Below, piece after piece: positions 21,586-34,999 of a DNA stretch of 64,000 nt (its first letter is position 1; each line of letters opens with the position of its first letter). This DNA comes from Tigriopus japonicus. Its lineage: Eukaryota; Arthropoda; Copepoda; Harpacticoida; Harpacticidae. The notes under the pieces are model-generated. The model searched no databases, had not been told where the DNA came from, and saw nothing but the letters and a program-made list of their open reading frames with translations. The stretch covers positions 888,921 to 952,920 of the forward strand of contig JAAGOF010000046.1 in assembly GCA_010645155.1 (NCBI GenBank), in the 5' to 3' direction. The translations under genes and the position numbers were made by a program.

Positions 21586-22599
21586 CCACATCGATGACGA
21601 CCACAACGACTACTCGTTTATTCACTCAGTCACTCATTCGTTCGCTTTGGATAGTTGGTTGATCCTTGGGTGGTGTGTGTGTGAGAAGCCTAGGACTGCT
21701 TCGAGCGAAGAACTTGAGCCTGATGATCCGCCTTGATTAATGTTTGCAGACCTGGAGCGATAAAAAAGCTGTTATCATGCTAACACAGTTGAATGAGGCA
21801 GCAAAAGATTGAAATGGCCCTACATCATTGCAGACCCCGAGAAACGACAACCAGCGAGCCACTCAATCCCAGTTCAGCTCTGAGCTTTTGCTTGCTTGGG
21901 CCCTCCAGAAGAAACATATTTCTGATGAAAGCACACACTCTGGCAATCATCGTTAGATTGTAATCATTTCTCTAAAAGAGTATCAATTAGTGAGAAATCT
22001 GACTTTTATGGGGAGACCCCTGAGGAGATGAAGATCCTCGTAGTATTTAATTTCATCTTCACATTCTTCAAACGCATAAGTTTCTGCAAGTTTTCTAAAA
22101 CAAATATTTCTTTCTTACTAGGGATTGCAAGACAAGATGGGCAACGAGGTTGGGAGATCCTTAAAAAAATGATCCAACACATAAAGACTCGGAGTATGAA
22201 AGAAACGGAACCATAACGTCAGACTCTCGGAAACCTAGTCCAGAAATGTTATGGTGGGCCCTAATTGGACTATGGAAGGAACCTTCTTCAAATTTCTCGA
22301 TCCTTTCTCCACAGGGAACTTTGTTTACAATGGACTTAGCGCTTAGTTGTGAACACATGTTGAGTCATGGAACAGTTTCGTTTTAACAACCACGCTTTCA
22401 AAACCTTATTCTCTGTCAGGTCTAGCTAGCATGGCCTGACGCTTCAATTGGGATTGAGTGTGTTGTAACCATTTTTGGAAGTACGTCGACTCGAAGTGGG
22501 TCGACATATCATCTTTTTATTGCCAATAGCCAACCATCGCCCAGGTTTCGGGGTAGCATTCGGCATTCCTAATCAATACCAACGTGAACCTCTACCTAC

Positions 22600-25036
22600 A
22601 AGAAACAACTTTGGAGCCTCACATTGAGAAGCACTCTCGTCTTAAAATACCATGACGTGTTGGAATTCAATGGAATAAATCAAACCCATTCTCCCGGAAT
22701 AAATGCAACAAACCGATATCAACTACTGTTTCAAGAGTCCCTTTTCTCTTCCAATGACCAAACAGGCGATTTCGTGGGTCATTAGTCGGATACTCCTTAA
22801 TAAAGGCTTTTAAGAGCAACCCAGACTGAATAAACGAATCTCTATCAGTGGATGTAAAGGGCAGATCTCCGACCACGGATTGCCGATATTGTGGCTTCTG
22901 GGTGGTACTGAGATGTCCAGATTTGAAGGCCCGATTCGGCGGAATGATTGGAGGAATCGATCTTCACTCTGCATAGGCGAAACTACCCAAAATGAAGTGA
23001 CGAGTCGAGAATCTTAATGAGTTCCGAGTCCCACCTTGAGGGTCCGTTTCAGGAAAGCCGGGGCTATTACTGCGAAATTGATTTCGCTCATCTCCGGACC
23101 AGACATGATTGACAATTGACATCCATCCTCGCATCTCACCGAATGCTCTTGTTCATGCAGGGTCACTCCACGATGGTCCAATTTTTGACCTGTCCTCAAA
23201 AGACACCATGGTGAAATGGATCCTTTGGCAACCCTGATCCTTGTCAACGAGGCACATCCATTAAGAGAAGCATTGAAGACCAATTTCAGACCCGACAATG
23301 ACTCTGTTTAGCGAAGTGATCCGAGACAGCAATAGCAGATGGGTGGCCACCATTGACGAGTCCATTGTCCTGGGGGTCACAATCGTGGACGAAAAGTATT
23401 TGCTTTCCTGACCAAAGGAGCCACTTAGGACTGCCAAAGACACAATGATGATAATAATGACCCACTCCATGGTAATTCTCAACGAATGAGAGCGACACGT
23501 GGGCAACGTCCGACAACAAACTTGTCAGTTGAAAATTGGAACGCAAGCGCCTGCATATTACTCTAGTTGAGCTACACAGTACAGACTTAAAGTACCTGAG
23601 GGTAATTTAGAGCAAGCACGCAAACCTTCTAAGCCGCCAATTCCAATCAACTGATCTTGAAGTAAAATTTGCATCTGAGCGAGTGGAGATCGAAGTTGAA
23701 TCATTCTCTCCCAAGGGCATTCAAGCGTCCATGGTCGAATTTTAAAGCCCTTTTTATGCCCCCTCATCAATGGCTTTTCACATGATTTAATCTCAATTTG
23801 TTTGGGATGAGATGCATCCATGTGAGAACATTTCTACCATTCTGCATTTTTGGGATGAAGAGAGCTTAAAAATACACTCATATCATAGTGAATCTATACA
23901 CTCCAAGAGAGCAAATCAAATGAAAGAACTAAGAAAAACAATCTTACACGAGACCTGAAAACGGATCCATGACAACCACACGTCAGTTTGATCAGAATTT
24001 CCTGCCAAGATGAAAGACACAGAGAGGTGTGCATTGTTCCACATTGAAAAGACACTGACAAAGAAGCGGAAGCCACAAAGCAATCATTTGCCCTGCTTCT
24101 ATTTCTTCCACCCAAAAGTGTCTTGGTTGGTGATGTGCGTGTGATTGCGACCCCGCCGATCTGGTCACGCCCACTTTCTTCTTCGCCTTCCCATGGCGGA
24201 TATCGACGAGTCAAGAACACTTTCCAATCCACTTCAAAAAACACCCAAACTTGAGGCCAGAGGGATGGATTATTGAATTTGCTGAAACATCGATCAACAC
24301 AAAGGGAACGATGCAATTCCTATGATTGATTTTTATGGATAACGCGGGCTCGTTATTTGGAAATGGATTCGTCTGTTGCATTGAGATTTGTCTCACGACC
24401 TCCACTTCCACTTTGGCGACAGGCTTCAATTTTGCCATGGCAATTCAACCAAATAATGACACCTCCGCAATCAATTGAGTTCGAGAAAAACACCAGTTTG
24501 AATGTCATCCCAAGGTTTTTGATATGATCAATTTCCTCTCACCCTGAGAAGAGCTTTTATGCTCTTGTACGTACTGTACGTACATTGCACATGCGTCTGG
24601 TGAAGAACAACTGCCATTGAATGCCTGAACCGAGTTCAATCTTGGAGAGAATATTGTTGCTCATGTAAAAATTAATTTCTGGCAGATGGCCGATTGTGAC
24701 AAGATGAGTTCTTTACACAGACGAGAACCTGGTCGCTCTAGAACGGGGTTCCTGATAAATTCCGAGCTCTAGAGGGTGATCCATTTGAGTCACGAAACTT
24801 TGGTGGCCCAGGATAGAAAACATGTTGATGGTGTCTCCATTGAGGTGGAATGCCTCGGTTCTGTGTCTTGAGCTCTCAAATGAAGCGAGGATAAAAAGTA
24901 GCGTCGATGAGCAACGACGACCCTTTGCCAGGAGCCGACATCCATCGATGAGGGTGATATCTTTGGGGTGGAAAATCCGGACTTCCAACAGGAAGACATA
25001 AACCATATCGGACAAATTTGTCTTCCCTCGAATCTG
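22600..25036. other. Coding-like island with open frames on both strands, no identified protein
   Basis: Several 60-105-codon open frames with purine-first codon bias lie close together. On the minus strand these are 25036-24716 (after acceptor CCAACAG), 24438-24211 (ATG start, MAKLKPVAKVEVEVV), 23821-23558, 23314-23014 (after acceptor CTAAACAG, Cys-containing) and 22876-22667. On the plus strand they are about 22592-22794 and 23298-23411. Purine-first triplets read as purine-first on the other strand too, so strand cannot be settled. No domain is recognisable and the pieces do not join into one convincing gene. This is either a diverged multi-exon gene or compositional chance. Confidence 0.2.
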
Positions 25037-26192
25037 TTGGTATTAATAGTTAGAGGGGACAGAAGACTCCCTCGCTTTTATGTGTCCGAAAAATGAATCC
25101 TTGATCTCTGTCCGCGGTTGTTCGAAAAGATTCATCCAACTTGATCCGATTATCATGACGAGGATGCCAAAAGACAGGAGACATGCATGACGACACCCTT
25201 AAAGAGTCATTGAAGAGCAACCTTTTTAATCTAAAAACAAGTTTACAACCTCGATAAACACTCATGTAACACATGCACGTGTTGGCTAATCTACCTTGTG
25301 AGACTTTGACCAATGGTAACGACGATGTCTTGGATTGAAATTCATAGAACTGACAGCTCCCCCATTGTCTCTGGTCGGGATTTAATAGACCTAGTTTGGA
25401 ATGCTTTGGAATTTTTCGAACACATCTTAATGGCGCCAGTCCTAAATTTAACCCCAAAATCAGCAGGTAAAACCTACCCACAGACAGACACAGTCATTTC
25501 CACCATCACCACACTCCATCCAGCTGACGAAATGACTTTGAATTTTCCTTTAATAAGCACCTATTGGTCCCTCCCCAACGACAACTGAAACAGACTTGGG
25601 TCATCAAGGGTGCAATTGCGCCACTTATTCCATTAACATACTTGACTTTCTTCCTTTCCTCGATTTAACTGACAAATCGACTGGGCCCATCCCTTCCTCT
25701 AGTGTTATCACCTCTATGGTCAGCTATTGCTTACTGCGTAACAGCTGACCATGCCTTCAATTCCCATCACAATCCTTGGTTAAAAAAATCTGCAACCCAA
25801 CAAAAAAACAGACATTTATGACCATTTTTGAGATGTGATTGCAACACCGGATATGTATTAGAATTTGGTTAATTTGGTTTACGTCGGGCCACATAAAACA
25901 TGCTTAACGACAATTTTTGTACATTTTTTCTGCCATCTTCTTCAATATTCAATAAATAGTGTGGGTAAAGAGTGTGGATATCTAAAATATTGTTCACATA
26001 TATCTATCCGTTTGTCCACATTGATGCAACAAACCTCCTAAATGCCTCTTTGAGCATGTCGAACAAAAAGGTCTTTAAAAGTAGATGCATGACATAGATT
26101 TCAGATCAACACTGCCTTAAGAGTACATAGAATTTTAACAAAGGACATTTGCTAATACTTGATTTTCAACATGGTTTAAGTAGGCCTTCCTT

Positions 26193-26291
26193 ATACTCAA
26201 CTCTATATATACCTCATACTATACTCTATACTATACTATACTTTACTGTACTATACTATACTATCTATACTCTATACTATACTCATACTCA
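26193..26291. repeat. Minisatellite of CTATA/ACTAT pentamer type
   Basis: About 100 bases of degenerate ACTAT and ACTCTAT units (atactatactctatactata and variants). Almost entirely built from A, C and T on this strand, so strongly G-depleted. Confidence 0.85.
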
Positions 26292-26763
26292 AACAATCAT
26301 ATAATTGGACAAGCAACCACACAGAGGAGGTAAGTTTTTTCAGAGAACTCTATCGAGCTTGTTTTTCTAGTGGAGAATGATAATTCCCGAATTTCTTGTC
26401 CAAGGCGCCTGTTTTCGATGAATCTTAAATGGACTTGAACCGAACACCGAGCAGACAGGACGTTGAAGTTCCAGGCAACTAGCTTGGAATGGAGTTTGGA
26501 GGCGTGGTTTTTGACATGGAGAAAATGAGTGGACCACCCTGACCCCTTGTTAACACTCGCCCCCTCCCCATTTTTTAACTCTGATCATGACCGAGCCAGA
26601 ACGAACCGACCATCAGATTTCCTCCAAAAGCAAAGAGTCGCTCACATCTTGTTCGTTTTTTTTGAGCGCGAGTAGTACTAAAAAACGAGTGTTGTCCGTC
26701 CATAGCGCACTCGCTGACTAACCGATTTTGAGTGTCTCAAGTAGTGAACTGTGTTTCACCAAG

Positions 26764-26874
26764 ATGGCCAATGATGATACTGTCAACTCGACCAAAATTG
26801 AATGCTACTCTTTCTAGTACGAGAAGTTCTACTCTTCCAACACGAAGCAATATTTGGGGGGGACGTGGCTATAG
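26764..26874 (+). pseudogene. Short open frame with strong start context interrupted by one TAG
   Basis: The ATG at 26764 sits in a very good context (CACCAAGATGGCC). It reads 17 codons (MANDDTVNSTKIECYSF) to a TAG at 26815, then continues in the same frame for 18 codons (YEKFYSSNTKQYLGGTWL) to a second TAG at 26872. It could be a 17-residue peptide, a disabled exon, or chance. I recognise no parent protein. Confidence 0.15.
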
Positions 26875-29812
26875 CTCTCTAACAAAGATGGCGTTTTTGT
26901 GGTGACAGAGGCACAAATCACCAGCTTCTCACTGGCTAATTGAGCACTAGATACAGTCTACCAAGTGGCTGGGTCATAAAATATCCAATATATCCCACAT
27001 TCTTGCCACAACAGGGTTCTATTAATGGCCGACGATTGACGAGTATTTACCAACAATGACAGTCTGATCGACTGTACGTACGTACTACGATGTGGATGAC
27101 ATTTGGGAACACTGTTCGTTCTAAGCTTGACGAGGGGCCTAGGAAAAACTTTCAAGATAGAGCTAAGCCAAATGTAAAGGCGGAAGAAATGGCGCGGTTG
27201 AGCGAGGAAACTCTATCATTGTGATCACTATCGCACACTCTTTGACTTTTCGAATATCTTGTTTCGAGATCTAGACAATCTGTTCTCAGCTACTGGACTT
27301 TCATCTTGTTCTTAGTAGTCCGCCTTTTTAGCTAGTTACGAGGGTAATATATGGCATTGTTCCACCAAGGTAAGCAAGATGTTAGGTACTTTATTTTTAC
27401 CTCATATTACACAGGAAAATTGATGTTTTATATAGAGAAACGATTAACGCCAAGGGCCATTTACACATAATTGTGAATTGAATAAAAAACGTTGTATCGA
27501 ATTGATGGAAATTCACTTAAGCTTATCATTCTACAAAATTAAAAATTTCACGAAAAAAGCAAAAGGAAGTAAGAAGCTCCCTCAAGTTATTGAATCCCCA
27601 AAGACTTGTGCAAGTGTGTATTCTTGAGCTTTTCCAAATGTTTGAGCTAGAGAATAGGTTAAATATCTTTGAGCATGATGGACAGTGCTTAATGATTAGA
27701 AATATGACTTGTATAAGTTTATCATTGTCAAGCTAAGCACGCGCGCGTTCATAACTGGATTGAATTGCATTTCATTGCGTTCTTCAGGAAGTTCGTTGGG
27801 GAGGGAGTGGAACTGAAAATGATTTTAAAATGAAACTTGATGATATGAGTTACTGTAACGACTTCGATTTTTCTATTTGCACAACTTTTAATGGGGCATG
27901 TCGGGTGGACTTTGGGTCCATTTCGAGTCATTAGTCGTTCGATGTCTGTATTTGCTTAAGGGCTCTAATAACTAGCTTGGTGGGCCATGAATTCATTTTC
28001 ATAGCGTAGAGGGATAAAATGGCATTTACTGAGCTGAACACGGCAATCATCCTGGTCTGGTTTCGGTATGTTATCAAGATCGAAGGCCCGGTTATCTTTC
28101 CATCATTGGGAAGAACAGAATCAGCAGGCTTTTAACAACACAGTGTCGAAAAACAAAAGAATTGTAAAGATCTCACAAGATCAAAAGCTTTATTGTTGTC
28201 CTCGAGCAGGAAAAAATGCTTGGCTCTTTGTTTCAGAAGCCACTACTAATGCTGTATTGCCACCCAAACACATTCATGTCTTTGGCAAAGGAACACAAAT
28301 CAGAACAAATTATGTGACTTGGATCTAGATGTTTCGCTATTTGCCGTCTCAAAATATGCATTCATCCAACGTACACGCATGTATGCAAGTATGGAGATGG
28401 AGAAGATGGGTGTCTGCTCATGTATGATAAAGACACTTTTCATCTGCGTTGAAGGGCATGGAAAGTCGGAGAGCGTTAGAATCGGCGCCCAAAGTCCCAT
28501 AAAACCCTGAACACACAGAAGGCGTCTCGCATAACTTCTCTTCTCGACTGAACTTACCCAATTCTCGCCACTCAAATTTACGTCCGTAACAAGTGTTCTC
28601 GGACTTGTAAAGTGGACTTGTGGCACAAGGATGGGTTTGGATCTTGGTACTTGCACAAGGAAATGGTGGCTTTCAAGCTGAAACTCACTCGAGAGGAGGA
28701 AATGACATCACCCTATCGACCCACCAAACTACGGTCTTGGATCCATTCCAAAGCCTATACTTATTCCATTGGATATGGCTGAGAATGGTCACATAATTGA
28801 GACATTGAGAACACGGGTATAAAGGGAAAAAATACTTTAGGTAGTTGGACCCTTTTTAGGGTTCTGTCATGGATCTGGGATTGTAGGGACCGTGTTGGAA
28901 CAATCCTTTGGAAAGTGGGATGGAGAGTCAGAGTGAGACGAGGGTATTTTTCGTTGCTGCCAAAATTCTTATTCACATATTCCGAACCAAGGAACGAAAA
29001 GAAGAAAAAAAATAACCAACCATCATCACAAGCTTTGAAAATCCACCGTTGTAAAAGACAAGAGAAGTTCAAGTTGGAAATGTAATTTCCGGGAGATCTC
29101 ATTCATGGAATATGGATCAATTGAGTAATCTGTCAGTTCCACACCAAAGCTTGCCTCGAAATGGGTTCATATTTTTTCTCGTATTTGATGCTTCCACTTG
29201 AGCCTCACCAGTTGTTGTTGTCGTTGTTGTTTTAAGCTGAAAGCGACATGGAAGTGAATTACATCTACATGAAACAACTCCGTTTCCACGGTTGCCTTGT
29301 CAAAGCTTTGGGAGAGAAATCGAATTTAACATCTCGCTACGCGTCACAAACGAATTCTCGATGAAGTGGACCCCTCAACAACATCTGTTGGATTTCGTTC
29401 CCTCTCCTTAAGGTTTTAAATAGTATGTTGGCTAGTCACATTTTCCCCCAATGTCAAAGCGATATAGTATTTTTTTTATCGTATCCCCCTCCTCCTCCTC
29501 CGAAATTCATCTTGACATTTGATGAATTAAGTTCGGGCGGAGAATCTGGGAGAAAAACAGCCTCATAATTGGAGGCGGCGCTTGCATTGAACCCTCCTCA
29601 GACAGGCCTAAGTTGAGGCAAAGTGAAAAAGTGAAGGGGACAACATCATACATAATCTCGGTTGTGAATGTAGAGCATTCTTCAAGGAATTTTCTGCCCG
29701 TCATCTCACTGCTCTTTCTCACGATAAGTTGGACAGCTTGAAAAATGATGCCCGAGTGTCGAGGTACGGGGATTCTCATAGGATAGGTAGACCGAGAGAG
29801 CCAGCGACAGAG

Positions 29813-29844
29813 TGATGATGATCATCATCATGATCATGATGATG
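29813..29844. repeat. Self-complementary ATG/CAT triplet repeat
   Basis: Runs of GATGAT and CATCAT alternate so that the 32-base block can fold back on itself at several registers. A shorter relative lies at about 30600-30630. Confidence 0.7.
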
Positions 29845-30201
29845 TTTTCTTTACGGGGCTTATACACTGGAAACTAACGAATCCCAAAGCGAGTCTGCAA
29901 ATGCCGCATTTCTGCATTCCTGGAACCCCGAGACCCCTTTGGACCAGTCTGCCATCTACCCATCTATCCAGCTACTCACTCAAAGGAGGATCTTAGACCT
30001 CGAGAGATCATTCGTTGACACCTTCGAACAACTCCTCGAGCAACCAATCCAAGAGTCGCCTTTATGGCAAGTGTGAGATTTGACGCCCCAGCTCGACCAA
30101 TCCCCATCCAGGATTGATCAGCCAGCCTCTTCGACTCAGTACTGTTACTAGAAGTGGTGTTGCTGCTACTTACTGCTCTTGTAGGAGCTTGCACCAAGGC
30201 A

Positions 30202-30221
30202 AGGTGTGAGTTTTCACGCCT
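30202..30221. promoter_or_regulatory. Second inverted T-box half-site pair, same 4-base spacer
   Basis: AGGTGTGA (30202-30209), GTTT, TCACGCCT (30214-30221). The left half is perfect and the right half has one mismatch. A weaker copy, AAGTGTGA-GATT-TGACGCCC, lies at 30069-30088, and like the 41.7 kb element it is flanked by CCAATC on both sides. The shared spacing and flanks suggest common function or common origin. Confidence 0.4.
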
Positions 30222-32280
30222 GCTCTGAGGCTCGAAAGAAAGACGAGGAATAAAGAAAGGGAGCGCGCTCGTAAACAATTCCTTTTTCCCGAAACTCCGC
30301 CTCAATGAGATTGGATTAATTCCATATGAGATGGATGGCTGTTTGCTTGCCAATGAAGATGTCGCCAATGGTTCGAATCCACGCAACGACTGGTCATTCC
30401 CAAATATTCGTGTCATTGGCTATCAAATGAGCTGGGCCGGAATATTTTGGATATAATCATATTTCCAAGGAGCAGCCTCATTTCGGCTTGACCATCATCA
30501 CCCGTGTGTCACTTTTCGGAACGAGACCAATCCAATCTGTAAAGGATTCAAGATCTGGTGTGCCTGCATAATGGCTCTCTCTCTCTCTTCAGATATCACG
30601 ACGATGATCATCATCCTCATGATCATCTATATTCAGTAGACTAGCGTCAATTCTCCTCAAAGAGAACGACGACCAACGAGAGCCATGAAAAGAAGAGTTC
30701 TTTAGACCAAACGGCCGTGATATGTAAAGTAAATGAATATGAGATTGGAGGCCAGTCAAGCCGAAATCGAGTCTCCCTCCCTCCTCTTGTTCTTGATCTG
30801 ATTCTTTCTTAGCCGTCTCTCTATTTTGAGACGTTTGTCGTAAGTGAGACACGTGTACACATGTGAGACTTGTATTCGAGGGATATCAAATGATCGAATG
30901 ACGTCGTCGTTGTTGGTTTGGGATCGGAGGTTGTCTTCTTCGTCGTCGTTGTCGGTCGGTGCCTTTGGCAACTTGGAAGGAATTCCATGTTTGATCATCA
31001 TCCCGGTGGTCTTGATCCCTGGATGTTAGCGACATCATATGTGCCAGAGAGCAGTAACTTTATACCTCTTGCGATGCATTGCAACAATGATGATGAGACG
31101 AGGAGATCATCTCATGGCAGGCAGACGACTTGACAATGCATTCCTCGTGGCTTGTCTATTACTCACGTGGTGTACATCTAAAATGCGAGAAGGCTTGTTT
31201 GCTCGAGTGGTGGGTTGCAGCTTTTGTGTTCCATCTAGCCTTAATTATACAGGAATCTGGGTAATGTCGCTTGGCTCCGACAAAAATCCAATATACATGG
31301 ATGTCCCATAACCTTGGTATTTTTGGGTGGTGTGTGCCACAACAGTTCTCACATCACTTGACATAGCCTACAGTCTGGACTAGGTATTCAGTTGTTTATT
31401 CATTGTATTGTCCTAAATTTGCATATTCAAAAAATAAGAACGGGCTTTGAGGATATACAAGACTAAAAATGTGTGCTGAATTAGCTTTTTTACTTCATCA
31501 CAAAAAATATGTTGTAAAAATGAAGTGGGCAAATGATCTTAGTCAGTCAGGTCAGGCTGTAGAAAAACTAGAAGAAGGTTTGGATGGTCGTATTGACACA
31601 GAGGTGATTGGGGGGTTTCGAGCCCTCTTCAATACGAATGTCACCATCTTGTCTGTCTAATTAAGCCCAACCCATAACTCTTTCTTCACGTTGTTGTTGG
31701 TTGTGGTGTTTTTGTGTCGCGAGAGAGCCGAGGGATAACCAATTTGGAGGATTCTCACAGTTCGAAGGAATGGCATGTAATCTGGGAAAAAGGGAGTCCT
31801 AGAAACACAACGAAAAGTGGAAAGACAAAATAACCTCTGACGTTTTAGAATTGTGCCACAGACGCCACACCACCCGAGAATACCATAAAGTAAGAGAAAA
31901 ATGCACATTCATATTCTGAACCTCCAATTTGGAATTCTCTCCACACATCTTCAGAGGCTTTCATGTAGCTATCTTGGTTGGTGGTTGACAAGATCATGTG
32001 GTGGCTTACTTTTGGAGGTAGTCAAGGCATTGGAGATGATGAACACAAGGAGCTAAAGTAGGAGGAGAAGGAGGGACAAGATCCTTTTTGGTGAAGATGG
32101 TTCTTTCCCTCTTTTGCCAACCATCTAGGGAAAACAAGCCCTAGACCAGAACAACCGGAAGAAGCCACTTCCCAAGTTTAATGAAAGTTGCCTCTTCAAC
32201 CACTGACTAGAAATTCTCCTCCACTGATTCAGACCCAAAATCAAACCAATGCTTGTTTAAACTCGACTTCGGAGATTTGG

Positions 32281-32892
32281 TTATTCCCACTGATAAATAT
32301 CCAAATAAAAAAATAAACTTAAGGATCTAGCGTTCAAGGGCGAATGAAGGTCGTATATTTTTCCCCCAGTGTGCCAACTATTGGAGAAACAAGGGGCCAA
32401 AGCCTTGGGGACAACGAGAAAGTTACAGTTCGGTCGACTACTGCATATACGGTACGTACGTAAGTAGAGAAGTCGTTTCAAGGAGAGTTGGTGCGTGAGT
32501 GTGAGAGTGAGAGAGAGAGAGAAAGAAAGAGGGGGAAAGAGGCTCTCTTCTCGTTTCTTCTTGGCTGCTTGCCATTGGAAAGAGAAGCCCGAAGAAAGGA
32601 GAAGATAGTCAAGGGACTCGAGGGAGAGAGAATCCTCACTTATTAGTGCCAAAGTTGACGTCTCCAACTTTTCGACGCTCCAAGGCTTTACATAAGTGAT
32701 GATGGTAAAAACTTTTCTATTCGTGCCCACCCTGGAAATGAAGAAAAAAGATGGCGAGTGAGTGGAACTTTTCCCAGGGAAAAATTGGAGACTTTCCTCA
32801 ATGCTCCTCAGACGTCTGACATAAAAATAAAGAAGGAACATGAGGAGGAGCTCATTCCGGGGGATTTTTTGGTCCTGTCTAAAAAAGGACAC
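32281..32892 (-). other. Open frame of about 200 codons through a CT-rich tract, probably not a gene
   Basis: The frame is open from 32892 to a TGA-free run ending at 32281. The first ATG is at 32841, giving 186 residues. The middle codes a low-complexity PLSFSLSLTLTLTH stretch produced by the GA/CT microsatellite at 32495-32540. The N-terminal part is hydrophobic (LLLMFLLYFY). Its length is more than chance would usually give, but the repeat explains part of it and no homology is recognisable. Confidence 0.12.
32495..32540. repeat. GTGA/GA microsatellite
   Basis: GTGAGTGTGAGAGTGAGAGA leading into GA and GAAA units; creates the long minus-strand open frame across it. Confidence 0.8.
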
Positions 32893-34999
32893 GAACGTGA
32901 CCAGGTTTGTTAATATTCTAGCTCGCTCAAGTCGCCAATTTGGACTTGAAGGGTTGGCTTGTTTGTCTCTTGATTTCTGGGAAGACTAACACGACCAGGA
33001 GAGCTTTTGGAGCGGGAAATATGGGAAATAAAACCGCCACAATGGCTTGCTTGGGAGGAGAGGGCTTTATTAGCGTTCAATTTTAATGGGCGCGTGTTGA
33101 ATCTAATTTTCGGGACCGAAACCAATGAGAAGCTCTCATCTCAGCGGTTTGGACTGTTTGAAAATCTTTGAAGAGTTAATCTTCTTGGAACAACTTCAAT
33201 ATAATTCAAAACGTGCCCGAACCCAACTCACTCTAGCAACGCCCAGTCACGGACGGGCTCCAATCCTCTTTTCTGGACCGACATTATGGTTCCCAAGTTC
33301 ATTTATCCTTAAAGAAATAAGTTCATGCCATTATCAGTTGTTTTTTGAAAATACAAACACTAAACAAGGAAATCATTTCAATGTTATCTGCTTTACTAAA
33401 GCTTGGACATCCAAGCACGAATGTCGAGGCAGGCTGAGAAATGCTATCATCGGCGTAAAATAAGACATTATTTATCAAGGTGGGACTAAGTCAAGAGGAG
33501 ACTGGCTTTCGACCCCGAAAGTATTTCTCGGCCACTACACACATACACTCAATGTGGCTTATGTAGACGTGGACGTTCAGGAGGTACTTGGTGAGATACG
33601 CTCTAGAACGGTCGACAGGGGCTGTGAAACATGTCAAAGCTCAGAACATATGTTGCAAGTTCTATGGAAAATTGCCCCAACATTGGAAAATTTACGACCT
33701 GACAATGTTTCCAAGGGGGAGATTCGTCCGCACTACGTTCATACTAGATAGATCCATTGAGCAAAAGAGAACGATAAAGAGAGAGCCGTGAAGAAGACTT
33801 GCTCCCGTATGAGATCCAAAGATAGACGTAGAACACTTGAAACTGAATAAGAACACAAATGCTCTTATATAGATGGCGCTTTGGGATTACCATTTTGATA
33901 ACAATACTTAACAAAGAAAGTACATAAATCACAGCATATTCTTCGATCCACTCTTGGCTTGATATCTCAGTCAGGATCGGAGGAGGCGTGTGGTTGGCAA
34001 TAATTCATGAATGGCATGTTTGTCATGGTCGTCGTGGTCCTCCTCATCTCTAAAGCAAGATCGATTAACCTGCTGCCAAGATGGATAGGTCCACTCTGCT
34101 TATTGCTTACTTCAATGAAGGATCAAAATTTCCGATACATTAGGTTGCGATGATTGTAAAGCAAAATGTTCCGAAGACATTCACGAAATCTAGCCGGTTC
34201 AAAGTTGAGTAACATGGTTATTTGAGCTCTGAATCAATATTATTTTGAATAATCCAACTTTGAGTGAGGGAGCTGTGAGCTTTGGCTGGTACAAATGCAT
34301 GGTTTTTTGGAAACCCAATCCATCCCAAAGGGGCCATGGCGACGCCAAGTCCTTGTCTATTGTACATGAGAGTCGTATCATATGATACACACCGTGTGTA
34401 CACCTAATAAAGAGTGGGGTCCTGTATTTCATTAGCAGAGCACCGAATCGGGGGTCCCCTCTAAACCAACTGACTTGGTCGTGGTCGTCGTCAATACTGC
34501 CGCTGTTGTTGTTGCTGTTGTTGTTGTTCCTCATAGCACTCTGAACAAGGGGGGTTGAAAATCGACCCTCGCCTCGAACACAGGGTGGTTGGTGAGTTTC
34601 CATTGCAGCCCAAATAACCTCCTCCTCTTTTTTTTGTTCTATGGCTTAACTTATTTTAGCTGAAATACCCAATCAAGATGTCCCACCGAGCAAATTGAAC
34701 ACGCCAGAAATATTTATGACCAAAGCCTTTAGATCTTGTGAGTGAGTGTGGCTCTCCGTGTAGAGTTGAACAAATCAGGTGGACGACCCAAACTAACCCC
34801 ATAACACACTTCAACAACGTTCTATATCTCTATTCTCGAAGTTGGAGATTCCTCCATAAATTTGGACTTCAAAGCTTGATCTGATGTCAAAGTCAATGCT
34901 AATAAAAGGAAAAAACCGCCTGGGTTTGTCTTTCTCCGTGGTGGTGGTTATCATCATCGGGAATTGAGCAAAGAAAGGGTGATCAATTTGAAATGAGAA
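32893..34999. other. Non-coding tract
   Basis: Short frames only; the (GTT)n microsatellite at 34504-34528 is the only clear structure. Confidence 0.5.
34504..34528. repeat. (GTT)n microsatellite
   Basis: About eight units with one GCT interruption. Related triplet runs: CAT at 42507-42526 and ATA at 58221-58238. Confidence 0.8.

Larger units (their letters stand above)
16954..22590. other. Non-coding upstream tract
   Basis: No coding frame with supporting signals. Contains the CACT, CATC and TAC microsatellites and GTACGTAC palindromes at 19525 and 20927. Likely regulatory landscape of omb by position only. Confidence 0.5.
26875..32280. other. Non-coding upstream tract with scattered short open frames
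   Basis: The longest frames are 29976-30416 (-, 146 codons), 28300-28656 (-, 118 codons) and 29507-29779 (-, 91 codons). None shows a domain or a convincing exon chain. Contains the T-box half-site pairs at 30069-30221, the ATG/CAT fold-back repeat and a GTACGTAC palindrome at 27074. Confidence 0.45.

Noticed and set aside
28300..28656. Two-exon model on the minus strand with a 51-base intron (GTAAGT at 28557, TTCAG at 28507)
   Set aside because: The splice signals are good, but the 51 bases are in frame and open either way, no outer exon boundaries are clear and no family is recognised.
30340..30400. GGTTCGAATCC resembling a tRNA B box
   Set aside because: The flanking bases do not form a T-stem and no A box or acceptor stem is present.
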